Shown piece after piece: positions 16,850 through 25,386 of a DNA stretch of 64,000 nucleotides. The notes under the pieces are model-generated. The model was not told where the DNA came from and did not search any database. It was given only the letters and a program-made list of their open reading frames with translations. Source of the stretch: JAVKEN01 sp040221415 (GTDB lineage Bacteria; Pseudomonadota; Alphaproteobacteria; Rickettsiales; JABSSG01); the NCBI GenBank assembly GCA_040221415.1, contig JAVKEN010000009.1, forward strand, positions 1 through 64,000. Direction: 5' to 3'. Numbering within the stretch: position 1 is the stretch's first letter; each line of letters starts with the position of its first letter. The position numbers and the translations under genes were made by a program.

Positions 16850-18012
16850 AACCTATCCCTCAAATATCTTTTTGGTAACGTAATAACATTATATCTTTTT
16901 CTGGTAAATGAAAGCATCAAGCCTAGTGCAATCGCAGTAGCAATTACCGAAGAACCACCATAACTAATAAGCGGCAAAGTCATCCCTTTTGTAGGGAATA
17001 AATGTAGGGTGACGCCAATATTAAACACTGACTGCACACCTATTTGAATTAAAATTCCTGAAACTGCCAAAATATTAAATTGATCATAATTATGGGTAAT
17101 TAAATATAGCCCGCGAATAACAATTACCGCATAAATAAAAATTATCACTAGGCACGCCACTACTCCCATCTCCTCTCCTATAACTGCAAAAATAAAATCA
17201 GTATGAGAATCTGGTAGATGATACTTAATTGTACCCTCACCTGGACCAGTTCCATAGAAACCACCATTCTTAAATGCTTCTATAGATTTTTGGACTTGGT
17301 AATTATCAAATGTTTCCGGGTTCAGAAAACTATCAATTCTTTTTTGTACATGCGGCAAAGCAAGGTAAGCAGATACCACCCCAATCACCCCAAAAATAAA
17401 TGAGGTAAATACCCAAAAGAATGAAAGCCCTGCGATAAATAATTGCCCTATCCAAATTACCGTTGCGGTTACGGTCATTCCAAAATCTGGCTGAAGTAAT
17501 AACAAAGCAATGAACATTATATATGATGCAAAGGATACCTTGAAAGATGGAAATCTTGGATCAGCATATTTAATTGATAGAACCCAAGCAGTAACAACAG
17601 AAAAGAACGGCTTAGCAAATTCTGAAGGTTGCAATGAGAAGCCACCAAGAGAAATCCAGCGTTTTGCACCTTTAATGTCAGCACCAGCGATTAAGACTAT
17701 TACCATAAGGAACAGACATACTAGAAAACCAATCAAAGCAATTCTTCTGGCTGTTTTAACTGATGTAAAAGAAAGAGAGATCAAACAAAAAGTCCCTAAG
17801 ATTAAAAAGACTATTTGCCTTTTCATGAAGTAGAATGGCTCGAGGCCAATTCTGGTTGCAACCGCAGGGCTTGCAGTGGTTACCATCACCAAACTTGAAG
17901 CGATAATTAAAAGTATCAATGACATAGATACTTTATCGATCGTATTCCACCAGGTTCTAAACATCCCTCTGCGATTTCGAAGCTGTTTTATTTCGCCTTG
18001 TCTAGTGCTCAT
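16846..18012 (-). CDS. ftsW: Peptidoglycan polymerase FtsW (SEDS family)
   Basis: SEDS glycosyltransferase that polymerises lipid II at the division septum. The polytopic protein (388 residues, about ten membrane segments) has the family motifs KGAKRWISLGGFSLQPSEF, QPDFGMT and, near the end, LPLISYGGSSVI. The ftsW-murG order matches the dcw cluster of many bacteria, and the stop overlaps the murG start. I choose FtsW over RodA because of the murG linkage and the septal-type N-terminus. Confidence 0.93.
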   Translation of the reverse strand: MSTRQGEIKQLRNRRGMFRTWWNTIDKVSMSLILLIIASSLVMVTTASPAVATRIGLEPFYFMKRQIVFLILGTFCLISLSFTSVKTARRIALIGFLVCLFLMVIVLIAGADIKGAKRWISLGGFSLQPSEFAKPFFSVVTAWVLSIKYADPRFPSFKVSFASYIMFIALLLLQPDFGMTVTATVIWIGQLFIAGLSFFWVFTSFIFGVIGVVSAYLALPHVQKRIDSFLNPETFDNYQVQKSIEAFKNGGFYGTGPGEGTIKYHLPDSHTDFIFAVIGEEMGVVACLVIIFIYAVIVIRGLYLITHNYDQFNILAVSGILIQIGVQSVFNIGVTLHLFPTKGMTLPLISYGGSSVIATAIALGLMLSFTRKRYNVITLPKRYLRDRF

Positions 18013-18076
18013 TTATTAGATAAAATTTTATTAAGGTGGATTATAGTTTAATTAACTTCTTATTCGAAATAATTTT

Positions 18077-18466
18077 ATGAAAAAGTTTAGCGTTCCATGT
18101 AATTTTAACGGTCAAGTTGCTCCATTTACAATATATATTGGCTTCCCTAAAGATGGAAATCACCCACTGCACTTTCAATCTGACTGGCTTTCAAAGGAAC
18201 GTGGAGGAACTATTCCGCAAGAAGTTATGGATAGCATCCAAAAATTAAAAGATTTAGCTGATAAGAATAATGTTTCTTTTGAAGATTTGTGCGTGTACGC
18301 ACTTGGAGCAGCTCAGCAAGAGGGTGAAGATGGTGGCGAAGGCGAAGGAGCACCAGAAGAAGAACCAGCTGATGATTCTCAAGCCAATGTTGGCGAAGCA
18401 TCCGGTGATGGAGGCGTGCAAGTAGCAACAGCAAAAATTCCAGCCGATCAGGCTAATCAAGGTTAA
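18077..18466 (+). CDS. DUF2610-like Rickettsiales protein, 129 aa
   Basis: The N-terminal 75 residues (CNFNGQVAPFTIYIGFP, HPLHFQSDWLSKERGG, NNVSFEDLCVYALG) resemble DUF2610, a domain of unknown function that I recall from Rickettsiales. The last 50 residues are an acidic Glu/Gly/Ala-rich tail and may be disordered. There is no signal or membrane segment. It is divergent from ftsW and 14 bases upstream of the 877-residue pentapeptide protein, so the two are probably co-expressed. The family match is from memory and should be confirmed by a profile search. Confidence 0.7.
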   Translation: MKKFSVPCNFNGQVAPFTIYIGFPKDGNHPLHFQSDWLSKERGGTIPQEVMDSIQKLKDLADKNNVSFEDLCVYALGAAQQEGEDGGEGEGAPEEEPADDSQANVGEASGDGGVQVATAKIPADQANQG

Positions 18467-18480
18467 TACGGAGAAATAGC

Positions 18481-21114
18481 ATGAGCACAGAAGGTGTAAA
18501 AGTTGAAACAGTAGATGGCGGCATGCCAAAAACCACTTCTATTTATAAAGTTACAGCAAAAGATATCAAAGATTATGCTAAAGCATTACATGGCAGAAAA
18601 CCTTTCAAAGGCGACATCGTAAAATTCCTCCGCAGAAATAGAAGAGGTATTGCTGAAGGTGCGATCTTTTCTGTTGAAGATGTTGAATTAAAAGGGACTT
18701 CTAGCAAACCGTTAGACCTTTCTGGAATTGATCTTTCAAACTGTATGTTTGGTGGAAACATTACTTTCGAAAATGTGAATCTAGATGGTGCTGATTTATC
18801 TGATTCAAACGGTTACGGCACACATCACTTAAACCTTAAAATGAAAGATTGTTCAGCCATAAAAATAGATCTTTCAAACAGATTTCCAGAGTCAGCTTTT
18901 GAACCTGAGATGGATATTGAGAACGTTGATTTTGCAGAAGCAAATGTTACAGGGTGTACCTTCAGAGGGCCAAATCAAACTTTTAAAAATGTAAATTTTG
19001 CTGAAGCTACTTTAGCTGATACATATTTTTATGATTTCACTGAAGATGATTCTCTATTTAAACCATACAAAGATAAAGATGGGAACGAACATGACCCATT
19101 TAAGAATGTACTAGCTATAAATGTTGATACAAGTTACGACGAAGCTTCTCCTGCTCTTATGGCGGCCATTAAGTTCGGGAAAATAGTTAGAGAGATTCCG
19201 GCTGATTTAACAATTAGCGTCACCTCTTCTTCAAGCTTTGAAGAAATTGACCGAGCTGTTATTGCAGAACAAATGAACAGACATAATGGCAAAAGAACTG
19301 ATGCTGCCAGCAAGGCTATGGCCGGTGCATCAGAAGCTACAATCAAAGAATTATTAGATAGAGAAATAACTAGTGGGTTTACATCTTCATGGCTTGGAAG
19401 CGTAGTGCCCGAGCGAGTGGAAGAAATCAAAAAGGCTCTAGCTGAAGCATTAGTAGAAAAGATTGGCAAAGATGATAATTTTTTACTTTCTCGTGATATG
19501 CCAGAACTTTTAAAAAAATTGACTGAATCTCTTGAGGTAAGTGATTCTGAACTTGATCATGGCGCACTAAGAAACATTGTAGATGATCTAAAAGCTGCCC
19601 CATCGGGTGAAAATATTAAACCAATTATTGCAAGTGCTGTTAGGCACGCACTTGGCGAGTTGGATAAGGCTAACAAAGAAAGTCGCAAAGGTTTTAACCA
19701 ACAGTCTTTTATTAAGAAAGTTGTTGAGCAGAGGAAAGAAGAAGGTAAAAGACACTCGGCTGGAAAAACAATATCAAAGTTTATGGGTAGAGCTGTTAAA
19801 AAACGCAGGGAAGCTGCTGAAAGAGAATTGCTGGAAGCTGTAACTGGCGAAGATACCGAAATTATTGGTGCACAAAAAGTGTCGGATACGGCTGGAAGAG
19901 GAGCGGTTGCTTTAGCAGTAAGGAAAGCAGGAAGTACGTATGTATGGCTGGTTAATCAAACAGGTATTAATTATTTAAAACGAAGAAATATTGGCGAGGG
20001 ATTTATAACTTCTGAGTCTGAGCACCTAGTAAATGATAGTGCTTCAGCCAAAAGAAAATTTGACTTACAAATGCTTTTACCGAGACTTGTTAGTGGGGGT
20101 GTTCTTGCGACCACTGCCGTAATTAGTGGGGCAGCACTGCTGTCAGGAGGAGGAGCGCTAGCCGCGCTAGCACCATTAGCTCTAGGAGGAGCGACTACCG
20201 CTGCTACAGAAGTTGGAGGCAGATTACTTACTGACAGTACCGGAGTTATTCCAGGTCAGTTTGGTGATAAATTGTTCGACGCAGCAGAAGTAGCCGATAT
20301 AACTATAGACCATGTTGCTGATAATTCTGGATATATATTAGGGGGAGCTGCTATTGGTACATTGGTAGCCGCAACTGGAGGAGCTGCTGGCGTTGCATTT
20401 GGCACAGTGCCTACTCTGGCAAGTGCTGTTGGTGGCTTAACAGCAGGAATCACGACAGGCGCTGCATTAGGAACTGTTACTGGGGGAGTAGTTGCAGCAC
20501 ACGATATCCGGGAAGAGTACGTAGCGTCAGAAACTAAGAAACAAGCACTACGAAAAAAACACAATGGCAGAATCCCTATCGAAGAAGTTTTTAAATCCCA
20601 AGACGAAACTCGAGAACAGCGCCCTGAAAGATCATTATCAACAAAAATGAAAAATATTTTATTATTTACAGGTGTAACCTTATTAGCTGTTGCTGCTGCT
20701 GCATTTTGTGTTGGAACATTTGGCTTGGGAATTCCAGTAGTTACTGTAGCAGGTGCTATTTCTGCATATGCATTTTCTTCAATTGGGCTGGCGGCAGGTG
20801 CTGCAGTAGCCGCTGCAACCTATAAATTTTATGACAGGTTAGTCGAGCCTGTAGTACAAATGAAAAAATATATGGGGCTTGCTCCGAAGAAAGAAAAAGA
20901 CGGACCAACAAAATCTAAGGAGACTGAACGCACCAGAGGACATGAAACCGAGAGAGCCTCTGGAGTTACTGCATCTCCTGCTTTAGACGCAGAAAGAAAA
21001 CCTATCCCAGGCAAGCATGCTAAGAAAGAAGGAAGGAAAGCAGTCAACCGCAGGGAAGCCCTAGCAGAACAGAGAGCTTCTGAAGCAGAAGCTGCAAGAA
21101 AAAGAGGAAAGTAG
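18481..21114 (+). CDS. Large pentapeptide-repeat protein with Gly-rich hydrophobic blocks, 877 aa
   Basis: Residues about 73-190 contain pentapeptide-like repeats (LDLSGIDLSNCMF, VNLDGADLS, VNFAEATLADTYFY). A helical, charged middle region follows (about 250-470). The C-terminal third holds three Ala/Gly-rich hydrophobic stretches at about 536-577, 617-674 and 724-781, resembling membrane-inserting or pore-like segments. The tail is highly charged and ends in Lys/Arg. No signal peptide is seen. The start ATG is 14 bases after the DUF2610-like gene. This could be an effector or toxin-like protein acting on membranes, which is inference. No enzymatic motif is visible. Confidence 0.7.
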   Translation: MSTEGVKVETVDGGMPKTTSIYKVTAKDIKDYAKALHGRKPFKGDIVKFLRRNRRGIAEGAIFSVEDVELKGTSSKPLDLSGIDLSNCMFGGNITFENVNLDGADLSDSNGYGTHHLNLKMKDCSAIKIDLSNRFPESAFEPEMDIENVDFAEANVTGCTFRGPNQTFKNVNFAEATLADTYFYDFTEDDSLFKPYKDKDGNEHDPFKNVLAINVDTSYDEASPALMAAIKFGKIVREIPADLTISVTSSSSFEEIDRAVIAEQMNRHNGKRTDAASKAMAGASEATIKELLDREITSGFTSSWLGSVVPERVEEIKKALAEALVEKIGKDDNFLLSRDMPELLKKLTESLEVSDSELDHGALRNIVDDLKAAPSGENIKPIIASAVRHALGELDKANKESRKGFNQQSFIKKVVEQRKEEGKRHSAGKTISKFMGRAVKKRREAAERELLEAVTGEDTEIIGAQKVSDTAGRGAVALAVRKAGSTYVWLVNQTGINYLKRRNIGEGFITSESEHLVNDSASAKRKFDLQMLLPRLVSGGVLATTAVISGAALLSGGGALAALAPLALGGATTAATEVGGRLLTDSTGVIPGQFGDKLFDAAEVADITIDHVADNSGYILGGAAIGTLVAATGGAAGVAFGTVPTLASAVGGLTAGITTGAALGTVTGGVVAAHDIREEYVASETKKQALRKKHNGRIPIEEVFKSQDETREQRPERSLSTKMKNILLFTGVTLLAVAAAAFCVGTFGLGIPVVTVAGAISAYAFSSIGLAAGAAVAAATYKFYDRLVEPVVQMKKYMGLAPKKEKDGPTKSKETERTRGHETERASGVTASPALDAERKPIPGKHAKKEGRKAVNRREALAEQRASEAEAARKRGK

Positions 21115-21190
21115 TAAAACTGCCAATCCTTGTTTCAGGGTGATTTATATCGTCATAAATCCATTTTTCTACTTGACATAAAAGGATCTT

Positions 21191-21207
21191 AGTGTAATTT
21201 TTACACT
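21191..21207. promoter_or_regulatory. Perfect inverted repeat in the rpmG upstream region
   Basis: AGTGTAA, TTT, TTACACT form a perfect 7-bp inverted repeat. It begins 12 bases after a perfect TTGACA at 21173-21178, so it covers the expected -10 position of an rpmG promoter. There is no T-run after it, so it is not a normal terminator. It could be an operator or a transcript hairpin. Confidence 0.4.
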
Positions 21208-21230
21208 CTGAATTTTGACTAAAGTTAAGT

Positions 21231-21401
21231 ATGGCTAAGAAAAACACTATATTAGTAAAATTGGTAAGCACCGCAAAAACAGGTTTCTTCTTCGTGAAAA
21301 AGAGAAATCCTAAGCAGCTTACAACAAAACTTAACTTCAGAAAATATGATCCCGTAGTTAGAAAACACGTGGAATTCAAAGAAGAAAAACTTAAATCATA
21401 G
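21231..21401 (+). CDS. rpmG: 50S ribosomal protein L33
   Basis: A 56-residue basic protein starting MAKKNTILVKLVSTAKTGFF and containing KKRNPK, LNFRKYDPVVRKHV and a KEEKLK end, as in bacterial L33. It lacks the two CxxC pairs, so it is the zinc-independent form. The gene is just nine bases upstream of rpsP. A perfect TTGACA lies at 21173-21178 upstream. Length and sequence are normal. Confidence 0.93.
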   Translation: MAKKNTILVKLVSTAKTGFFFVKKRNPKQLTTKLNFRKYDPVVRKHVEFKEEKLKS

Positions 21402-21410
21402 TATCAATAT

Positions 21411-21965
21411 ATGGCAACGAAAATTAGACTCTCAAGACATGGTTCAAATAAAAGACCTTTTTACTGGCTAGTAGCAGCTGACATTAGGGCACCAAGAGAC
21501 GGGAACTATATTGAGAAGCTAGGAACTTTTAATCCTTTATTGCCTAAAGATCATCCTGAAAGAATTAAATTCAAAAATGATCGTATTGAGCATTGGCTAA
21601 AAACTGGTGCTAAACCTACTGAGCGTTCAGAAAAATTGATGAATATTGCTGGTATCAAAGTAGCTAACAGTAAACTTGCTGATAGAATTGCAAAACGTAA
21701 AGCTGTTGTTGATGCTAAAAAAGCTGAAGAAGCTAAAAAGAAAGCAGAAGAGGAAGCTAAAGCTGCCGCTGAGGCTGCTGAAGCAAAAAAAGCTGAAGAA
21801 GCTGCAGCTGCTCCACAAGAAGAAGCGGCTCCTGCTGAAGAAGCTCCTGCTGAAGCAAAAGCCGAAGTGAAAACAGAAGCAAAACCTGAAGAAGTTCAGG
21901 CAGATGAAGGTGGAGCTCCTGCTGAAGCTGAAGCAACTGAGAAAAAAGAAGACACAAAAGAATAG
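21411..21965 (+). CDS. rpsP: 30S ribosomal protein S16 with long C-terminal extension
   Basis: The first 80 residues or so are ordinary S16 (IRLSRHGSNKRPFYWLVAAD, RDGNYIEKLGTFNPL, RIEHWLKTGAKPTE). They are followed by about 100 residues of Lys/Glu/Ala repeats (KKAEEAKKKAEEEAK, EEAAPAEEAPAEAK) ending acidic, giving 184 residues. Extensions of S16 are known in alphaproteobacteria, though this one is long. It probably forms a helix followed by a disordered acidic tail. It follows rpmG in what looks like a two-gene unit. rplS and trmD, often linked to rpsP, lie elsewhere (46935-48080). Confidence 0.95.
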   Translation: MATKIRLSRHGSNKRPFYWLVAADIRAPRDGNYIEKLGTFNPLLPKDHPERIKFKNDRIEHWLKTGAKPTERSEKLMNIAGIKVANSKLADRIAKRKAVVDAKKAEEAKKKAEEEAKAAAEAAEAKKAEEAAAAPQEEAAPAEEAPAEAKAEVKTEAKPEEVQADEGGAPAEAEATEKKEDTKE

Positions 21966-22031
21966 ATTTAATCTATTTTACATTCCATTTAGATTTCTGA
22001 TATGTTATCTTCCATGAAAACTGGTTAGTTT

Positions 22032-22223
22032 ATGGGATTGTTTAACCTATTAATTATTTTACTAATGATTTTGGTAATGTCGGTTGTAGTAATCGGCGTA
22101 TCAAAATTAAGTTCTGATAAGAAAGACAGTAAAGAAAAGCAAAATAAGTTAATGGCGCTTCGAGTAGGTCTGCAAGCAATTGTTATAATTTTAATCGGTG
22201 CGATATATTATTTCTCTAAATAA
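22032..22223 (+). CDS. HIG1-like small membrane protein, 63 aa
   Basis: Two hydrophobic segments (about residues 3-24 and 43-60) are separated by a charged loop. The segment NKLMALRVGLQAIVI matches the conserved core of bacterial HIG1-domain proteins (NKLMxxRVxxQ), which are linked to respiratory complexes in mitochondria and alphaproteobacteria. The ATG at 22032 is the only suitable start. It ends two bases before gltX. Its role here is unproven. Confidence 0.7.
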   Translation: MGLFNLLIILLMILVMSVVVIGVSKLSSDKKDSKEKQNKLMALRVGLQAIVIILIGAIYYFSK

Positions 22224-22225
22224 AA

Positions 22226-23566
22226 ATGATTAGAACAAGATTTGCCCCTAGCCCTACTGGTTTATTACATGTTGGTAATGTTAGAACTGCTTTGATCAAC
22301 TGGCTTTTTGCCAAAAATGCTGGTGGCGAGTTTATGCTACGTATCGATGATACTGATACAGTAAGGTCAAAAGAGGAATTTACTCAGCAAATCAAAGAAG
22401 ACCTAATATGGTTAGGTATGAAATGGGATCTTTCCGAACACCAGAAAAATCGCCTTGAAAGATATGAAGAAATAAAAAAAATGCTAGTAGATAAGGGTTT
22501 GCTTTACCCTTGCTATGAAACTCCTGAAGAATTAGATATAAAAAGGAAGATTCAGCTTGGCCAGGGAAAGCCACCTATATATGACAGGGCTGCTCTTAAC
22601 CTTTCTCAGGAGAAGTTAGAGCAATATAAACAAGAAGGCAGACAACCTCATTACAGATTTAAGCTGGAAAACTCAAAAGTTGAATGGGATGATTTAGTAC
22701 GCGGCAAAACTGTTTATGAATCTATGTCTATGTCTGATCCTATTCTAATTAGAGGTGATGGTAGCTGGACATATATGCTTTGTTCAGTTGTAGATGATAT
22801 TGATTTTGAAATTTCGCATGTAATCCGTGGTGAAGATCACGTGAGCAATACAGCAATTCATATCCAGCTTTTTAAGGCTTTGGGTCATAAACCACCAACT
22901 TTTGCGCATCTACCAAGAATCACAACTAAAAATGCTGAGATATCCAAAAGGACTGGTGGGTTCGATATTATGTCTCTTCGGAAAGAAGAAGAAATTGAAG
23001 CAATGACCATTGTGAATTTCCTAGCTAAAATTGGCACTTCTGAACCCCCATCATCATATACTTCAATTGAACCCATCATTAAAGAATTTGATATTGGAAA
23101 ATTCCATAAAAGCCCAACAAATTATGATGAAAAAGATTTAATCAGAATTAACCATAAAATTATCTCTGAATATAATTTCGATGATGTTTCAGGTGAGTTC
23201 AAGAAACTACAACTTGATATCGATGCAAAATTTTGGGAAGCAATTAAACATAATTTAGAAAAATTATCTGATGCTGCATTATGGTATAAAATATGCGAAC
23301 AAGACATCACACCATTAATAGATGTCAGTGATAAAGAATTCCTCCAACAAGCTTCTTCTTGTCTGCCTACTGGCAATTGGGATAATGAAACTTGGAGCAA
23401 GTGGATTGCAGAAATTAAAAATATATCTGATCGCAAAGGTAAAGATTTATTCATGCCAATTAGAAAAGCTCTTACTTCTATAGAGCATGGTCCAGAATTG
23501 AAATATATTCTACCACTCATTGGAGAGCAAAAAGCAAAATTGAGACTTTCTGGAGAAGTTACGTAA
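22226..23566 (+). CDS. gltX: Glutamate-tRNA ligase
   Basis: Class I synthetase charging tRNA-Glu (and, in alphaproteobacteria, often tRNA-Gln for later amidation). It has RFAPSPTGLLHVGN with the HIGH-type motif HVGN (residues 15-18) and the KMSKS-type motif EISKR near residue 240. The 446-residue length is typical. Alphaproteobacteria often carry two gltX copies, and the window does not show which one this is. Its stop overlaps the mutL start (TAATG). Confidence 0.95.
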   Translation: MIRTRFAPSPTGLLHVGNVRTALINWLFAKNAGGEFMLRIDDTDTVRSKEEFTQQIKEDLIWLGMKWDLSEHQKNRLERYEEIKKMLVDKGLLYPCYETPEELDIKRKIQLGQGKPPIYDRAALNLSQEKLEQYKQEGRQPHYRFKLENSKVEWDDLVRGKTVYESMSMSDPILIRGDGSWTYMLCSVVDDIDFEISHVIRGEDHVSNTAIHIQLFKALGHKPPTFAHLPRITTKNAEISKRTGGFDIMSLRKEEEIEAMTIVNFLAKIGTSEPPSSYTSIEPIIKEFDIGKFHKSPTNYDEKDLIRINHKIISEYNFDDVSGEFKKLQLDIDAKFWEAIKHNLEKLSDAALWYKICEQDITPLIDVSDKEFLQQASSCLPTGNWDNETWSKWIAEIKNISDRKGKDLFMPIRKALTSIEHGPELKYILPLIGEQKAKLRLSGEVT

Positions 23567-25386
23567 TGTCGATAATAAGAGAATTATCACCAGTTACTAT
23601 TAGCAGAATTGCAGCAGGAGAAGTTGTCGAAAGACCAGCATCAGTTATTAAAGAGTTAGTGGAAAATTCCCTCGACGCTGGAGCAGATGAAATAACCATT
23701 ACAATAGAAAATGCCGGCAAAAACCTCATTATTGTTGAAGATAACGGTTGTGGCATGGATAAAGAAGATATCTCTCTTGCTGTTGAAAGACATGCTACCT
23801 CGAAATTAATTGATAATGATCTTCTAAATATTAAAACTTTTGGCTTTAGGGGAGAGGCTTTGCCATCTGTCGGCTCGGTTAGTCGCCTGACAATAAAATC
23901 TAAGCCGGCTCATTCAGAAAATGGCTGGTGTATTACAGTTGCCGGAGGCGAAAAAACTCCAACCATGCCAGCAATGCTGAATACTGGAACTGTTGTTGAA
24001 GTAAGAGACTTATTTTTTGCTACTCCTGCAAGGTTAAAGTTTTTAAGAACTGAAAGAACTGAAATCCAACATATTACGGATATTATAAAAAGAATGGCTT
24101 TGGTAAATCCTCAAGTCAAATTTACTTTCAGATCTGACGACAAAGAAATCTTTTCTTTTCAGAAAGAAATAGACTTAGTTGACCCTTACTTTAAAAGAAT
24201 AGAAAAAGTAATGGGTAAAGAATTTGCTGAGAATTCAATTAATGTAAATATTGAGAAAGATAATATTAAAATTAAAGGATATATCAGCTTGCCAACTTAT
24301 AATAGAGGTACTTCAAGCGACACTTATTTATATATTAATGGAAGAGCTGTAAAAGATAAGCTATTACACACTGCTTTAAGAGTAGCTTATCAAGATTTTA
24401 TTAGCTCTCATCGATATCCTGTAGCAGCTCTATTTCTAGAAGTGCCATTCGAATATGTCGACGTAAATGTCCACCCATCAAAAACAGAAGTTAGATTCCG
24501 CGATGTGCCTCTGGTTAGAAATATAGTTATTTCCGGACTAAAAAAAGCTGTTTATGAAAAAGGACAAAAAACATCATCGACTATCGCAAGCGATACTTTG
24601 AACTATGTTCAGAGAAATATGGGAAGCGCGCCCTCTGCTTCGCCCTCCATGTTCAGTAGACCGCCAAATTCAACGCACTCTTTTTCAGCGCCAAGACAAG
24701 AATCTATAAATTCAGCAAATCAGTTCTTTGAACCAGTTGCACAGGACTTCTCTTCTAAAACAAGCAATGAAACTTATGCTAGTCATCAAGAAGCTGGGGC
24801 TAATAGTTATCCACTTGGCGCCGCCATGTGCCAAATGCATGAAACTTATATTGTTTCGCAAACTAATGATAGTATTGTTATTACTGATCAACATGCAGCT
24901 CATGAACGTTTAGTTTATGAGAGCCTCAAAAATGATATTTTAAATAACGAAGTAGAAAAGCAAAGATTATTGATTCCTGAAATTATCGAAATTGATGAAT
25001 ATAATTTGGATAAGATTCTAGCAATTAAAGAGGATTTATTAAAGCTTGGTTTGAATGTTGAAAAGCTGACCGATACCTCAATTGTGATTCACGAAATACC
25101 CCATATTCTGGGCAATTGCAATACAAAAAAATTAGTTCAAGATATTGTTGATGACTTAATTGAGTTTGATCGGAATGTAACTTTTAAAGAATTGCTAAAT
25201 CATGTGCTTGGAACCTATGCTTGTCATCACAGTATAAGATCTGGAAGAAAGATGAATACCACCGAAATGAACTCTTTGCTTAGGGAAATGGAAGCAACCC
25301 CTCATTCAGGTCAATGTAATCATGGCCGTCCTACTTATATCGAACTAAAGTTAAAGGACATAGAGAAATTATTTGGGAGAAGTTAG
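23566..25386 (+). CDS. mutL: DNA mismatch repair protein MutL (endonuclease type)
   Basis: GHKL ATPase of mismatch repair. The N-terminal part has SRIAAGEVVERPASVIKE, DNGCGM and GFRGEALPS (about residue 92). The C-terminal domain carries DQHAAHERLVYE (about 440, the DQHAxxE metal motif) and QCNHGRP (about 583), so it should nick DNA itself, as expected in a cell without mutH. The linker is Ser/Asn-rich. It is translationally coupled to gltX. Its last 18 bases overlap the end of the convergent pentapeptide gene. Confidence 0.95.
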   Translation: MSIIRELSPVTISRIAAGEVVERPASVIKELVENSLDAGADEITITIENAGKNLIIVEDNGCGMDKEDISLAVERHATSKLIDNDLLNIKTFGFRGEALPSVGSVSRLTIKSKPAHSENGWCITVAGGEKTPTMPAMLNTGTVVEVRDLFFATPARLKFLRTERTEIQHITDIIKRMALVNPQVKFTFRSDDKEIFSFQKEIDLVDPYFKRIEKVMGKEFAENSINVNIEKDNIKIKGYISLPTYNRGTSSDTYLYINGRAVKDKLLHTALRVAYQDFISSHRYPVAALFLEVPFEYVDVNVHPSKTEVRFRDVPLVRNIVISGLKKAVYEKGQKTSSTIASDTLNYVQRNMGSAPSASPSMFSRPPNSTHSFSAPRQESINSANQFFEPVAQDFSSKTSNETYASHQEAGANSYPLGAAMCQMHETYIVSQTNDSIVITDQHAAHERLVYESLKNDILNNEVEKQRLLIPEIIEIDEYNLDKILAIKEDLLKLGLNVEKLTDTSIVIHEIPHILGNCNTKKLVQDIVDDLIEFDRNVTFKELLNHVLGTYACHHSIRSGRKMNTTEMNSLLREMEATPHSGQCNHGRPTYIELKLKDIEKLFGRS

